Below are positions 15,429 to 23,336 of a stretch of 51,991 bases of DNA, in pieces. A program made the translations under genes and the position numbers. The stretch comes from Dyella_B sp966430775 (GTDB lineage Bacteria > Pseudomonadota > Gammaproteobacteria > Xanthomonadales > Rhodanobacteraceae). Positions within the stretch are counted from its first letter, which is position 1. Each line of letters starts with the position of its first letter. The notes below the pieces were generated by a model that saw only the letters and a program-made list of their open reading frames with translations, had not been told where the DNA came from and searched no databases. The stretch covers positions 1 to 51,991 of the forward strand of contig CBJMMB010000007.1 in the NCBI GenBank assembly GCA_966430775.1, in the 5' to 3' direction.

Positions 15429-15965
15429 ATGGCCGTCAAATCGTTCGAGGAACTCTTCGTGCACGAGCTTTCGGACATCTATAGCGCCGAGAAGCAATTG
15501 ACCCGCGCCTTGCCGAAACTGGCGCGCGCATCCTCCGAACCGCAGTTGAAGCAGGCCTTCGAAAGCCACCTGGAGGAAACGAACGGCCAGGTCGAGCGGA
15601 TTGACAAAATCGTCGAGAAGCTGGATCTCCGCCTGAAACGCATCAAATGCGCGGCGATGGAAGGACTGGTGGAAGAGGGCAAGGAAATCATCGAGGCGGT
15701 GGAAGAAGGCACCCTGCGCGATGCCGCGCTGATTGCCGGTGCGCAGAAGGTGGAGCACTACGAAATCGCCGCGTACGGCACCTTGGCCGCGCTGGCGAAG
15801 GAACTGGGCTACGACGAGGTGCTGCCGTTGATCCTGGATACCTTGAAGGAAGAGAAGAGCGCGGACGAAAAACTCACCAAGCTGGCCGAGCAGCGCGTAA
15901 ACAAGAGCGCGGCGGGTCGTCGCGCGTCGGCGGAAAGCGAAACTGGGCGCGAAGTGCGCCACTGA
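15429..15965 (+). CDS. YciF-type ferritin-like protein (DUF892)
   Basis: A 178-residue four-helix protein beginning MAVKSFEELFVHELSDIYSA. This is the hallmark N-terminus of the DUF892/YciE-YciF family (E..f.heL.diY.AEkql). Later helices carry AFESHLEETNGQVERIDKIV and KVEHYEIAAYGTLAALAKEL, which hold the Glu/His metal-ligand pattern of ferritin-like proteins. The family is induced by osmotic and general stress in enterics; its biochemical role is unsettled. An excellent AAGGAG lies about 9 bases before the ATG. It is followed by a small coiled-coil gene and a DUF2383 gene on the same strand. Confidence 0.93.
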   Translation: MAVKSFEELFVHELSDIYSAEKQLTRALPKLARASSEPQLKQAFESHLEETNGQVERIDKIVEKLDLRLKRIKCAAMEGLVEEGKEIIEAVEEGTLRDAALIAGAQKVEHYEIAAYGTLAALAKELGYDEVLPLILDTLKEEKSADEKLTKLAEQRVNKSAAGRRASAESETGREVRH

Positions 15966-16106
15966 ACATGCGCGAGCAAGGATGAAAATGGCGGCGCCGC
16001 CCCGCATGCGGGGTGGTTCCGCGGTGAGCAAAAGCATGCAGCGGCACAGACGCTTGCTTCACTTTGGAAAGTGGATATTTCGCTGCATCAGTAATGGAGG
16101 CGAGCC

Positions 16107-16307
16107 ATGACGATCCTATCCGAGCAGCGCGTACGGCATCTCGAACGTCTATGCGGCCAGCTGCTTGCGCAGAATCATCGATTGATCGAGCGCAACGCGA
16201 AGCTGGTGATGGAAATCCGCGCACTGAACAGTGAAGGCCGTGTGACGCTGCCGTTGAGCAACGTGGCGCGCATTCCGCAGTCGCCGCGGCTGCATCCGGT
16301 TCGCTGA
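16107..16307 (+). CDS. Small coiled-coil protein, unknown
   Basis: A 66-residue protein with an almost continuous amphipathic helix in its first 45 residues (LERLCGQLLAQNHRLIERNA, then KLVMEIRALNSE). Leu/Ile repeat at heptad-like spacing, and a basic tail ends in HPVR. GGAGG lies 7 bases upstream of the ATG, strong support for translation. I do not recognise a family. It lies between the DUF892 gene (141 bases upstream) and the DUF2383 gene (36 bases downstream) on the same strand, so it is probably cotranscribed with the latter. A coiled coil of this size could oligomerise or cap a partner, but this is inference. Confidence 0.65.
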   Translation: MTILSEQRVRHLERLCGQLLAQNHRLIERNAKLVMEIRALNSEGRVTLPLSNVARIPQSPRLHPVR

Positions 16308-16343
16308 AACGCCGCGAGCTGCGACCATCCGAGGGCAGCCCGT

Positions 16344-16802
16344 ATGGCAAGCAATTCGGAAGACATCGGCCTGCTCAATCGCCTGATCGAAATCACCATC
16401 GACAGCGCCGATGGTTACCGTGAGGCGGCCAAGGACGTGAGCAATCCCGAACTCAAATCGATCTTCCAGCGCCGCGCACGCGAACGCCTTGCGGCCTTCA
16501 GTTCCTTGCAGTCGCAGGTGAAGGCGCTGGGTGGCCAGCCGGAAGATGAAGGCACCTTGCTGGCCTCGATGCACCGCGCCTTCGTCAACCTGCGCAGCAC
16601 GGTGCGCGACGGCGACCTGGCGGTGATCGATGAAGTGGAGCGCGGCGAGGACCGTATCAAATCCAAGTATGAAGAAGTGATCGGCGATGGACGGCTCAGC
16701 TCGTCTTCGCTGGCGGTCACGCAGCATGCGTACGAATCGGTGCGCTCGGCGCATGAAGAGATGAGCCGGCTCAAGCAATCGCTGCACAGCCTGCACGGCT
16801 GA
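16344..16802 (+). CDS. PA2169-type DUF2383 four-helix protein
   Basis: A 152-residue helical protein: LLNRLIEITIDSADGYREAA, then LKSIFQRRARERLAAFSSLQ, ending in VRSAHEEMSRLKQSLHSLHG. This matches DUF2383 (PA2169 family), a ferritin-like four-helix bundle found in stress clusters beside DUF892 and KGG proteins. Conserved features are the N-terminal L..LIeitiDs..gY.eAa motif and a central region that includes EVERGEDRIKSKYEEVI. Metal ligands (Glu, His) are sparser than in true ferritins. Function is unknown. It is the last gene of the 15429-16802 group and is followed by a long hairpin. Confidence 0.9.
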   Translation: MASNSEDIGLLNRLIEITIDSADGYREAAKDVSNPELKSIFQRRARERLAAFSSLQSQVKALGGQPEDEGTLLASMHRAFVNLRSTVRDGDLAVIDEVERGEDRIKSKYEEVIGDGRLSSSSLAVTQHAYESVRSAHEEMSRLKQSLHSLHG

Positions 16803-16816
16803 TGCAGGACGCGGTC

Positions 16817-16852
16817 GCCGCAGGCGTCCATATCGGGGGACGCCTGCGGCGG
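16817..16852 (+). terminator. GC-rich hairpin after the DUF2383 gene
   Basis: CGCCGCAGGCGTCC pairs with GGACGCCTGCGGCG around an 8-base loop; this is a perfect 14-bp stem 15 bases after the stop codon. No T-tract follows, so it may need Rho or act as an RNA-stabilising 3' end. Confidence 0.55.
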
Positions 16853-16944
16853 GGCTTAGGGCGCCGCCGCATCACGCATCGTCATACCGGAGAACGCCTG
16901 TTTCTCCTCGCACGATCTTTGCTTGCAGCTTCACGCTACCGATT

Positions 16945-17084
16945 CGTCATTCCAGCGAAAGCTGGAATCCAGCGACTTGCAGAGCGTGAAAGGCACTGGA
17001 TGATTCGCTTCGCTCACCCCTTCGGGGCCATCCTTCGGATGTTCTCCGCGCTGCGCGCTACGTCCAGCTTTCGCTGGAATGACG
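16945..17084. repeat. Dispersed inverted repeat family B, long variant B3
   Basis: Ends CGTCATTCCAGCGAAAGCTG and its complement CAGCTTTCGCTGGAATGACG flank about 100 bases. The core replaces CCGGC by CCAGC on both sides, a compensatory change that keeps the stem. It lies between the convergent DUF2383 and receiver genes. Confidence 0.88.
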
Positions 17085-17100
17085 AACGTGCAAGGGCTTT

Positions 17101-17481
17101 CTATTTCTTGACGGTATTGAGCATACCGTTGAGACACCCCAGCAGCTCGTGCAGATGCAACGGCTTCTGCAAGCGCTGCAAGTGCGCGTAATCGCGCGGA
17201 ATGGCGTCGCTGTCGTAGCCGGTGGTGAGGATGATCGGCACGTTGTCGGCCATCAGGCGATCGGCCAGTGGAAACACGCGCTCACCGTTCAAATTCACGT
17301 CGAGCACGGCGATATCCGCGCGGGCGCCCTTGTCCAGTGCTTTCATGGCGCTGGCGACGTTCGGGAACGGGCCCACTACGTGCACGTCCTCCATCTCGAA
17401 TGCGGAGCACAGGGCGTCGGCGATCAGGTATTCGTCTTCCACCATAAGCACCGATTTTCCGCTCAACTGGCTGGCATTCAT
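17101..17481 (-). CDS. Single-domain response regulator (receiver)
   Basis: A 126-residue stand-alone receiver: acidic pocket VEDE (14-17), acceptor D61 (IAVLDVNLNG), the Thr switch in IILTTGYDSD, and Lys in RLQKPL. The VLMVEDEYLIADAL...VHVVGPFPNV pattern is typical of receivers paired with HWE/HisKA_2 kinases, and such a kinase lies just upstream (17686-19170). It is therefore the likely phosphotransfer partner. There is no output domain, so it may act as a phosphate sink or bind another protein. GAGGGG precedes the ATG by about 9 bases. Repeat D1 separates the two genes. Confidence 0.9.
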   Translation of the reverse strand: MNASQLSGKSVLMVEDEYLIADALCSAFEMEDVHVVGPFPNVASAMKALDKGARADIAVLDVNLNGERVFPLADRLMADNVPIILTTGYDSDAIPRDYAHLQRLQKPLHLHELLGCLNGMLNTVKK

Positions 17482-17597
17482 GTGCGGACGACCCCTCTGA
17501 TGAGCGAAGCACCATATTTACATGCTGCGGTGCTTAAGTTGCGTGTAGATGATGAAAAAAAGCCGCAAGCTTTGTGATGAACTCGCCTCAAATCCCT

Positions 17598-17683
17598 GTA
17601 GGTTGGGTTAGCGCAGCGTAACCCAACACATGTCTACCGAAACGATCGGCATTGTTGGGTTACGCTGCGCTAACCCAACCTAC
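17598..17683. repeat. Dispersed inverted repeat family D, copy D1
   Basis: A near-perfect 86-bp inverted repeat: GTAGGTTGGGTTAGCGCAGC at one end and GCTGCGCTAACCCAACCTAC at the other, with an internal GTAACCCAACA/TGTTGGGTTAC pair. It ends 2 bases before the stop codon of the kinase gene. Confidence 0.9.
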
Positions 17684-17685
17684 GG

Positions 17686-19170
17686 CTACGTAAGCACTGG
17701 CACGGAGATCATGCACCGTACTCCTTCGGGCATCACCTCGTACTCGGTTTTCGCCCGCAACTGGTAGGGCAGGGCGCGTTCGATCAGTTCGCGGCCGTAG
17801 CCGGCCTGCACCACGGCGCCTTCGTTGATGGCCGTGTTTACACCCGTTTCCTGCCATTGCACGTGCAGCAGCGGCTGCTGCTCTTCGCCGTGCTCGACTT
17901 CCCAGCGCACGGTGAGATGCGCGGTGGGAATGGCGAGCGCGCCGTATTTCACCGCGTTGACCACCAGCTCGTGGATGGCCAGCGCAAAAGTCTGCAAGGT
18001 GGACGAACGCAGGCGCACGCCGACCGGGCCTTCCAGGGTGATCTGCTGCAGCGACACCGCGTGCGCTGCAAGCTCGGTACGCAGCAGGCCGTCGAAGGTG
18101 ACTTTCTCGCCCTGTACCAGACGCGACAGGTAGGTCTGCACGCGGCTGATCGCATCCAGGCGCGAGGAGAACACGTCGGCGAAGCTTTCCAGCGTGGTGT
18201 GCTTGGCGCGGGTGCGGTCGAAGATCACCTGGATCACGCTGAGCAGGTTGCGCGTGCGGTGCTGCAGTTCGGTGTTGAGCACCTGCAGCTGGCCGGTGAG
18301 CGCTTCGCGCAACGCGTCGCCCACGTGCGCCCATTCGGCGTCTGCGGTATCCAGCAGCCGGCGCGCCAGGTCCTGGCGCTGCGCCATCTGCATGATCATG
18401 TCCGTTTCGTAGCTCAGGCCCGGGTGCGTTTCGGTCCAGTAGTGCGCGGTGCGGATAAAGGCGAGCAGGGCGGACAGGTATTCGAATGGCGTCTCGCCGA
18501 TGGCGCAGCGCACGGCGGCGCGCGCCTGCGCCGATCGCGCGGGCACCACGAACATCACCGTGATGGCGTCGAACAGGTCTTCTTCGGCCTTGCTGCGTGG
18601 TGCGGGAATAGGGGCGGGCTTGGAGTAGCTTTCCAGCCGGGCGAACACCGCTTCGAGCTGCGCCGCGTGCGGCACGGGGCGGCTGAGCAGGGCGATCACC
18701 TGGTCGATCGTTTCCGGCACTGCGCGCGCGTCGCCGGCCGGATAGCCTTTGCCGATCAGATAACCGGCATGTCGCACCACGCAGTAGCGCACTTCGCAGA
18801 AGCGCGAAAGATGCACGAACAATCGTTCTTTGAACAGCGAGGGCAGTGGATTGTCGAGATAGGCGGCCTTGGCCTGCATCCATAGCTGCTCGGCGAGCAA
18901 CGGTGCGGCGTCGCTCGGCGTGAAGAACTGCGGCAACACGCCGAGGCGCTGCTGCACTTCGCGCTGGAAGCGGCTTTGGCCCGCGGTGCCGCCGCCGAGG
19001 CGCCAGCGCGCGCGGATCGCGGCGAAGGTGAGGAATTCGCGCGAGCCTGGTTGCGACATCTTCGCCACGTTGCGCATCGCCGGCACCTCGGCCAATGCGC
19101 GTATGGTTTTTTGCAGCACGGCGGATATCGATGGCCGACGGATCGTCACAAGATTAGTGCGTCGTTGCAT
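17686..19170 (-). CDS. HWE/HisKA_2-type sensor kinase with AhpD-like N-terminal region
   Basis: A 494-residue soluble kinase. Residues about 95-145 read LFKERLFVHLSRFCEVRYCV followed by VRHAGYLIG, an E...C...C...H pattern reminiscent of AhpD/carboxymuconolactone decarboxylase domains (C125, C130, H134) but with C-x4-C rather than CxxC. A helical region (about 190-290) follows. The HisKA_2-like segment is LNTELQHRTRNLLSVIQVIF with acceptor H304. The HATPase has ALAIHELVVNAVKYGAL, the N-box form of HWE-type kinases, and a short GYGREL glycine box. ATG 19170 overlaps the upstream gene by 17 bases; an internal ATG at 19077 has GAGGTG upstream and could be the real start. The likely partner is the receiver at 17101. 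Confidence 0.82.
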   Translation of the reverse strand: MQRRTNLVTIRRPSISAVLQKTIRALAEVPAMRNVAKMSQPGSREFLTFAAIRARWRLGGGTAGQSRFQREVQQRLGVLPQFFTPSDAAPLLAEQLWMQAKAAYLDNPLPSLFKERLFVHLSRFCEVRYCVVRHAGYLIGKGYPAGDARAVPETIDQVIALLSRPVPHAAQLEAVFARLESYSKPAPIPAPRSKAEEDLFDAITVMFVVPARSAQARAAVRCAIGETPFEYLSALLAFIRTAHYWTETHPGLSYETDMIMQMAQRQDLARRLLDTADAEWAHVGDALREALTGQLQVLNTELQHRTRNLLSVIQVIFDRTRAKHTTLESFADVFSSRLDAISRVQTYLSRLVQGEKVTFDGLLRTELAAHAVSLQQITLEGPVGVRLRSSTLQTFALAIHELVVNAVKYGALAIPTAHLTVRWEVEHGEEQQPLLHVQWQETGVNTAINEGAVVQAGYGRELIERALPYQLRAKTEYEVMPEGVRCMISVPVLT

Positions 19171-19438
19171 GCGTTTCGTTGCTGGTCGTGATGTCGTCGG
19201 CATCATGCTGAAAAAAAATATCCTGCGCGGCGTTGCGTTGGTTGGGGTTGGCCACGTGCACGCAGATGCGCATGCCGCCGTGGCTGCTGGTATCGAACGA
19301 GTTGGTGTCAAACGAGGAGCGATCCGCATCGGTCAACGGCGATACGCGCGGCTCGGCAAAACCGGCGCGCTTCAGATCCGCCACGATGGCTTCGGTTTGC
19401 TGGGGAGTTCGGGTGGTGCAATAAACGGAAGCATTCAT
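19154..19438 (-). CDS. Small stress-type protein, unknown
   Basis: A 94-residue protein. The first 40 residues read MNASVYCTTRTPQQTEAIVA, then DLKRAGFAEPRVSPLTDADR: a beta-helix-beta unit that resembles the small YflT/general-stress-17M-like fold used by proteins predicting stress association. I cannot assign the family firmly. The remainder (RICVHVANPNQRNAAQDIFF) adds a strand and helix, and the tail is Thr/His-rich. GAAGAAC lies before the ATG. The 3' end overlaps the kinase start by 17 bases, suggesting coupled translation and perhaps a functional link to the kinase. Confidence 0.65.
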   Translation of the reverse strand: MNASVYCTTRTPQQTEAIVADLKRAGFAEPRVSPLTDADRSSFDTNSFDTSSHGGMRICVHVANPNQRNAAQDIFFQHDADDITTSNETHATTH

Positions 19439-19498
19439 TTTTTAGTTCTTCTATTTTTTTGTTACCGAAAATGGCTGCATGAAGCGGCAGCCACTGCT

Positions 19499-19651
19499 TC
19501 AAATGACGCCAAGCAACAGCAAGACGATAACCACCACAAGCACCACGCCCACGCCGCTTAACGGGTAGTAGCCCCACGATCGGCTGTACGGCCACGCCGG
19601 CCATGCGCCGAGCAGAATGATGATCAACACGATGAGCAGGATCAGAGACAT
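19499..19651 (-). CDS. DUF3309 small membrane protein
   Basis: A 50-residue protein: MSLILLIVLIIILLGAWPAW, then PYSRSWGYYPLSGVGVVLVV and a hydrophobic end. Two membrane helices flank the W-P-Y-S-R-S-W-G-Y motif that defines DUF3309. Function is unknown; the family is widespread in stress-gene neighbourhoods of proteobacteria. The start at 19651 has AGGTACG upstream. It lies about 100 bases downstream of the YihY gene and 60 bases upstream of the small stress gene, all on one strand. Confidence 0.88.
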   Translation of the reverse strand: MSLILLIVLIIILLGAWPAWPYSRSWGYYPLSGVGVVLVVVIVLLLLGVI

Positions 19652-19752
19652 TGACGTACCTGACGACGCAAGCAACCGCATGAACTCGATGAGCGTGCAG
19701 ACTATGGCACCAGCCACCTCAATGCCGCGCACACGCTCCGTCAGAAGCGGCT

Positions 19753-20610
19753 TCACATAGTTTTTTCAAGCTTGCGACGATCGGGCACCGGATTCGGACG
19801 TTTCCTGCTCATGGCAAGGCCATGCGTGAGCTCGGCGCCCAGCAGCACCACGAACGAGGCGTAATACACCCAGGTGAGCATCACCACCAGCGCGCCGGCC
19901 GGCCCATAGGCGCCACCGATGCTGACGTGGCCGATGTACAGCTCGATGGCGAACTTGCCGAGGATGAACAGCACCGTGGTCACCAGCGCGCCCCAGGCGG
20001 CATCCGACCAATCGATCTCGGTATCGGGCAGCACGCGGTACATCGCGCCGAACGCCACCACGAACACCGCCATCGACACGATGTATTCCACGATCGACCA
20101 CGCCAGCGAGCCGTAAGGAATCATCAGGTGGATCAGCGCGCTCACGGCGAACGAAATGATCAGCAGGAAGGCGATGCCGATCACCAGCGCGAACGCCCGC
20201 GCCCGCGCCTTCAGCCAGATGCCGATGGCGCTCTGGTTCGCGACGTCCTCCACGCGCCAGATGCGATTGAGCGAACCCTGCAATTGCGCGAACACGGCCG
20301 ACGCGCTGAACAGCGTCACGATCAGGCCGAGCACGCCGGCCACATTGCCCAGCGTGGGACGCGACTTGGCGTTCTCGACAATCAGGACGACCGCTTGCGC
20401 CGCCTGGTCGCCCATCAGGTTGGTGAGCGCCTGGTTGAGCTGCTCCTGCCATTGCGCGCGCAGCAGCGACAGCAACCACAAGGTGAGCACCACCAGCGGC
20501 GCCATCGACAAAGCCGAGTAGTAGGCGATGGCGGCTGCGTGTGTGAAGAGTTCGTCTTCGTAGAGGCCGTTGATGGCGTTGCGAAGGGCGGGACGGATGG
20601 CGACACGCAT
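19753..20610 (-). CDS. YihY/BrkB-family inner-membrane protein
   Basis: A 285-residue polytopic protein of the YihY/virulence factor BrkB family (once misnamed RNase BN). It shows about six membrane helices. The family start is ELFTHAAAIAYYSALSMAPL, followed by SASAVFAQLQGSLNRIWRVE, YRVLPDTEIDWSDAAWGALV and YGPAGALVVMLTWVYYASFV. These are the conserved A-A-iayy-l-s-aP, fg-Lq-alN-iW and P-vvlLlWvyy-a motifs. A basic tail ends the protein. Its transport or envelope role is not established. Repeat A4 and glgX lie upstream, and smaller stress genes follow downstream. Confidence 0.92.
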   Translation of the reverse strand: MRVAIRPALRNAINGLYEDELFTHAAAIAYYSALSMAPLVVLTLWLLSLLRAQWQEQLNQALTNLMGDQAAQAVVLIVENAKSRPTLGNVAGVLGLIVTLFSASAVFAQLQGSLNRIWRVEDVANQSAIGIWLKARARAFALVIGIAFLLIISFAVSALIHLMIPYGSLAWSIVEYIVSMAVFVVAFGAMYRVLPDTEIDWSDAAWGALVTTVLFILGKFAIELYIGHVSIGGAYGPAGALVVMLTWVYYASFVVLLGAELTHGLAMSRKRPNPVPDRRKLEKTM

Positions 20611-20668
20611 GGCGTGGATACGTTCGCATGGGTGGTGTGGGGCGAGGGTGAGTGTGATGCTTGTGCAT

Positions 20669-20817
20669 GAGCCCCTCTCCCTCCGGGAGAGGGGTTGGGG
20701 TGAGGGTGCGAGCAGCGCGCGATCATCACGACTTGCGCCAGACGTCGATATTGCGCTCCGCCCGAACCCTCACCCGCCTGCCGGCACCCTCTCCCGGAGG
20801 GAGAGGGATTCACTCAG
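20669..20817. repeat. Dispersed inverted repeat family A, copy A4
   Basis: Same orientation as A3: GCCCCTCTCCCTCCGGGAGA at the left, GGTTGGGGTGAGGGTGCGAG, a GC-rich centre, then CCCGAACCCTCACCCGCC and CCCTCTCCCGGAGGGAGAGG. Unlike A1-A3 it lies between tandem genes (downstream of glgX, upstream of the YihY gene). Confidence 0.9.
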
Positions 20818-20832
20818 CTAGATATCGCGCAA

Positions 20833-23001
20833 TTACCGCTTCACCGGCCGCGCCCGATACAACGCCAGCGATCGCGCCATCATGGTGACGTGTCCCTCGC
20901 TCGGCTCGACCGCATCGTTGGCCGTGCTCACCAGCAAGCGCCATTCGGTCTTGCCGTTGGAGGAAGGCAGCGCAAAGGTCACGTCCTCGAACTGCCCGTT
21001 GATCAGCAACAGCAAGCTGGTGTCCACGCCGGGGCGCTTGATGCCGGTGGGTTTGGCGCGGCCGTCGAGCAGCATGGCCAAGCAGCGTTCGTGCGGGTCG
21101 TGCCATTGCTCTTCGGTGAATTCGCGGCCGTCGTGGGTGAGCCAGGTGACGTCGCGGATGCCCGATTCCTCGTCCACCAGGCCGCGCAGGAAACGCGTGC
21201 GGCGCAACAGCGGATAATCACGGCGCAGGCGTGTAAGACGGCGCACGAAATCGGTGAGCGCGCGCTGTTCGCCGGCGGCCAGCCAATCCAGCCAGGTGAC
21301 GTTGTTGTCCTGGCAGTACGCATTGTTGTTGCCGCCCTGGGTGCGCGCGAATTCGTCGCCGGCCAGGATCATCGGTGTGCCCTGCGCCAGCAGCAGGGTG
21401 GCGAGCATGTTGCGCATCTGTCGCTGGCGCAGCGACAGGATGATCGGATCGTCGGTGAAGCCTTCCTCGCCGTGGTTCCAGCTGAGATTGTTGTCGGTGC
21501 CGTCGCGGTTGTTTTCGCGGTTGGCTTCGTTGTGCTTGTGGTTGTAGCTGACCAGGTCGTTGAGGGTGAAACCGTCGTGCGCGGTGACGAAGTTGATCGA
21601 CGCATTCGGCCGGCGTCCGCGCTGGTCGAACAGGTCGGCCGAGCCGGTCAGGCGCGTGGCGAAGTCGGGCAGCCGGCCTTCGTCGCCGCGCCAGAACGCA
21701 CGCGTGGCGTCGCGGAAGCGATCGTTCCATTCCGCCCAGCCGGGCAGGAATTTGCCCGCCTGGTAGCCGCCGGGGCCGACGTCCCATGGTTCGGCGATCA
21801 GCTTGACGCGGCCCAGGATCGGATCCTGCCGGCACGCGTCGAGAAAACCGCCGCCCTGGTCGAAGCCGTGCGATTCGCGGCCAAGGATGGTGGCCAGGTC
21901 GAAGCGGAAACCGTCCACGCGCATGTCGGTGGCCCAGTAGCGCAGGGAATCCATCACCAGTTGCAGTGTGCGCGGATGGCTGAGATCGAGCGTGTTGCCG
22001 GTACCGGCGTCGTTGACGTAATAGCGGTGATCCTCGGCCAGCCGGTAATACGTGGCATTGTCGATGCCGCGCAGCGAAAGCGTGGGGCCCAGATGGTTGC
22101 CTTCGGCGGTGTGGTTGTAGACCACGTCCAGGATCACTTCCAGCCCCGCATCGTGCAGGTGCGCCACCATCTCCTTGAATTCGGTCACGCTTGAGGTGGC
22201 CATGTAGCGCGGATGCGGCGCGAAAAAGCCGATGGTGTTGTAGCCCCAGTAATTGCGCAGGCCCACGCTGAGCAGATGCTTGTCGTCGATGAAGGCGTGC
22301 GTGGGCATCAGCTCCACCGAGGTCACGCCCAGCGAACGGATGTAGTCGACCACCGCCTGCTGCGCCAGGCCCGCGAAGGTGCCGCGCAAGGGTTCGGGTA
22401 CATGCGGATGCAGCATGGTGTAGCCGCGCACGTGCATCTCATAGATGACGGTGCGATCCCACGGCACGCCCGGCCAGTAATGCGTGCCCCAGGTGAAGGC
22501 CGGATCGATCACGCGCGACTTGGGCATGAACGGCGCGCTGTCGCGCTCATCGAAACTGAGATCGGCGTCCGGATGGCCGATGGTGTAGCCGAACAGCGCA
22601 TCGTCCCAGATCAGTTCACCGGCGATCTGCTTGGCGTAGGGATCGAGCAGCAGCTTGTTCGGGTTGAAGCGATGGCCGGCTTTCGGATCGTAAGGGCCAT
22701 GCACGCGGTAGCCGTAAAGCTGGCCCGGGCGCACGTCCGGCAGATAGCCGTGCCACACCTCGTCGGTGTATTCGGGCAGCGGAATGCGTTCGGTTTCCTC
22801 GCCGTGTTCGTTGAACAGGCAAAGCTCCACCATGGTGGCGTTGGCGGAGAACAGCGCGAAGTTCACGCCCAGGCCGTCCCAGGTGGCGCCGAGCGGAAAC
22901 GGCAGGCCTTCGCGCAGGCTTGCGCCGTGGGATGTCGTTTCGGTGCCGCGGTGTGCGCGCGTGGGTTTGATCGTGAAGTTCATCAGTTGGAAAGGCTCCA
23001 T
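20833..23001 (-). CDS. glgX: Glycogen debranching enzyme GlgX
   Basis: A 722-residue GH13 isoamylase-type enzyme that cleaves alpha-1,6 branches of phosphorylase-trimmed glycogen and releases maltodextrin. An N-terminal CBM48-like domain (about 25-120; FPLGATWDGLGVNFALFSAN) precedes the barrel. Motif I is VILDVVYNHTAEG. The nucleophile is D368 (MRVDGFRFDLAT), the acid/base E404 (LIAEPWDVG) and the transition-state Asp D476 (FVTAHDGF). Length fits the family. The ATG at 23001 has GAGAGG 4-5 bases upstream; an ATG at 22983 is possible. Repeat B4 ends only 9 bases before the start. Released oligosaccharides could feed TreY/TreZ and MalQ encoded just upstream. Confidence 0.95.
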   Translation of the reverse strand: MEPFQLMNFTIKPTRAHRGTETTSHGASLREGLPFPLGATWDGLGVNFALFSANATMVELCLFNEHGEETERIPLPEYTDEVWHGYLPDVRPGQLYGYRVHGPYDPKAGHRFNPNKLLLDPYAKQIAGELIWDDALFGYTIGHPDADLSFDERDSAPFMPKSRVIDPAFTWGTHYWPGVPWDRTVIYEMHVRGYTMLHPHVPEPLRGTFAGLAQQAVVDYIRSLGVTSVELMPTHAFIDDKHLLSVGLRNYWGYNTIGFFAPHPRYMATSSVTEFKEMVAHLHDAGLEVILDVVYNHTAEGNHLGPTLSLRGIDNATYYRLAEDHRYYVNDAGTGNTLDLSHPRTLQLVMDSLRYWATDMRVDGFRFDLATILGRESHGFDQGGGFLDACRQDPILGRVKLIAEPWDVGPGGYQAGKFLPGWAEWNDRFRDATRAFWRGDEGRLPDFATRLTGSADLFDQRGRRPNASINFVTAHDGFTLNDLVSYNHKHNEANRENNRDGTDNNLSWNHGEEGFTDDPIILSLRQRQMRNMLATLLLAQGTPMILAGDEFARTQGGNNNAYCQDNNVTWLDWLAAGEQRALTDFVRRLTRLRRDYPLLRRTRFLRGLVDEESGIRDVTWLTHDGREFTEEQWHDPHERCLAMLLDGRAKPTGIKRPGVDTSLLLLINGQFEDVTFALPSSNGKTEWRLLVSTANDAVEPSEGHVTMMARSLALYRARPVKR

Positions 23002-23010
23002 TGCGCCTCT

Positions 23011-23127
23011 CGTCATTCCGGCGAACGCCGGAATCCAGTTCAAATATGCGTCCGAAGGACACCACACTGGTTTTGAGTGCTTCGCACAACGTATTGAAAC
23101 TGGATTCCGGCGTTCGCCGGAATGACG
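23011..23127. repeat. Dispersed inverted repeat family B, 117-bp copy B4
   Basis: A 117-bp element ending CGTCATTCCGGCGAACGCCG and its complement CGGCGTTCGCCGGAATGACG. The centre contains TTCAAATATGCGTCCGAAGG and GAGTGCTTCGCACAACG. It has exactly the length of copy B5 in malQ and matches it closely when reverse complemented. It lies in the glgX leader. Confidence 0.92.
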
Positions 23128-23147
23128 GTGAGGCAGTGTACGAACAC

Positions 23148-23336
23148 CTACTTCCGCGCCTTTTCCTTACCCCGCGATTCCTCCTCCTGCGACGCATGCC
23201 GCTCTTCGGCCAGCACCAGCTTCTCCGCCATCAGCCAATGGCGCGTTTCCTGGCCGGAAGGTCGCCCTTCCGATTCCCAGATGCTGTGCGCGATCTCGCT
23301 GATGCGCGCGTGTCGCTCCGCCGGAGAACGTTTCAT
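23148..23336 (-). CDS. DUF2934 small protein
   Basis: A 62-residue protein beginning MKRSPAERHARISEIAHSIW, then ESEGRPSGQETRHWLMAEKL. This is the DUF2934 pattern (R...I.e.Ah.iWe.eGrP.G....HWl.Ae), followed by a charged tail. DUF2934 proteins are often encoded next to glgX or trehalose genes; a role as a small accessory or regulatory protein is suggested only by this association. Its ATG overlaps the treY stop codon (ATGA), so it is translationally coupled to treY. No strong ribosome binding site is visible, in line with coupling. Confidence 0.85.
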   Translation of the reverse strand: MKRSPAERHARISEIAHSIWESEGRPSGQETRHWLMAEKLVLAEERHASQEEESRGKEKARK

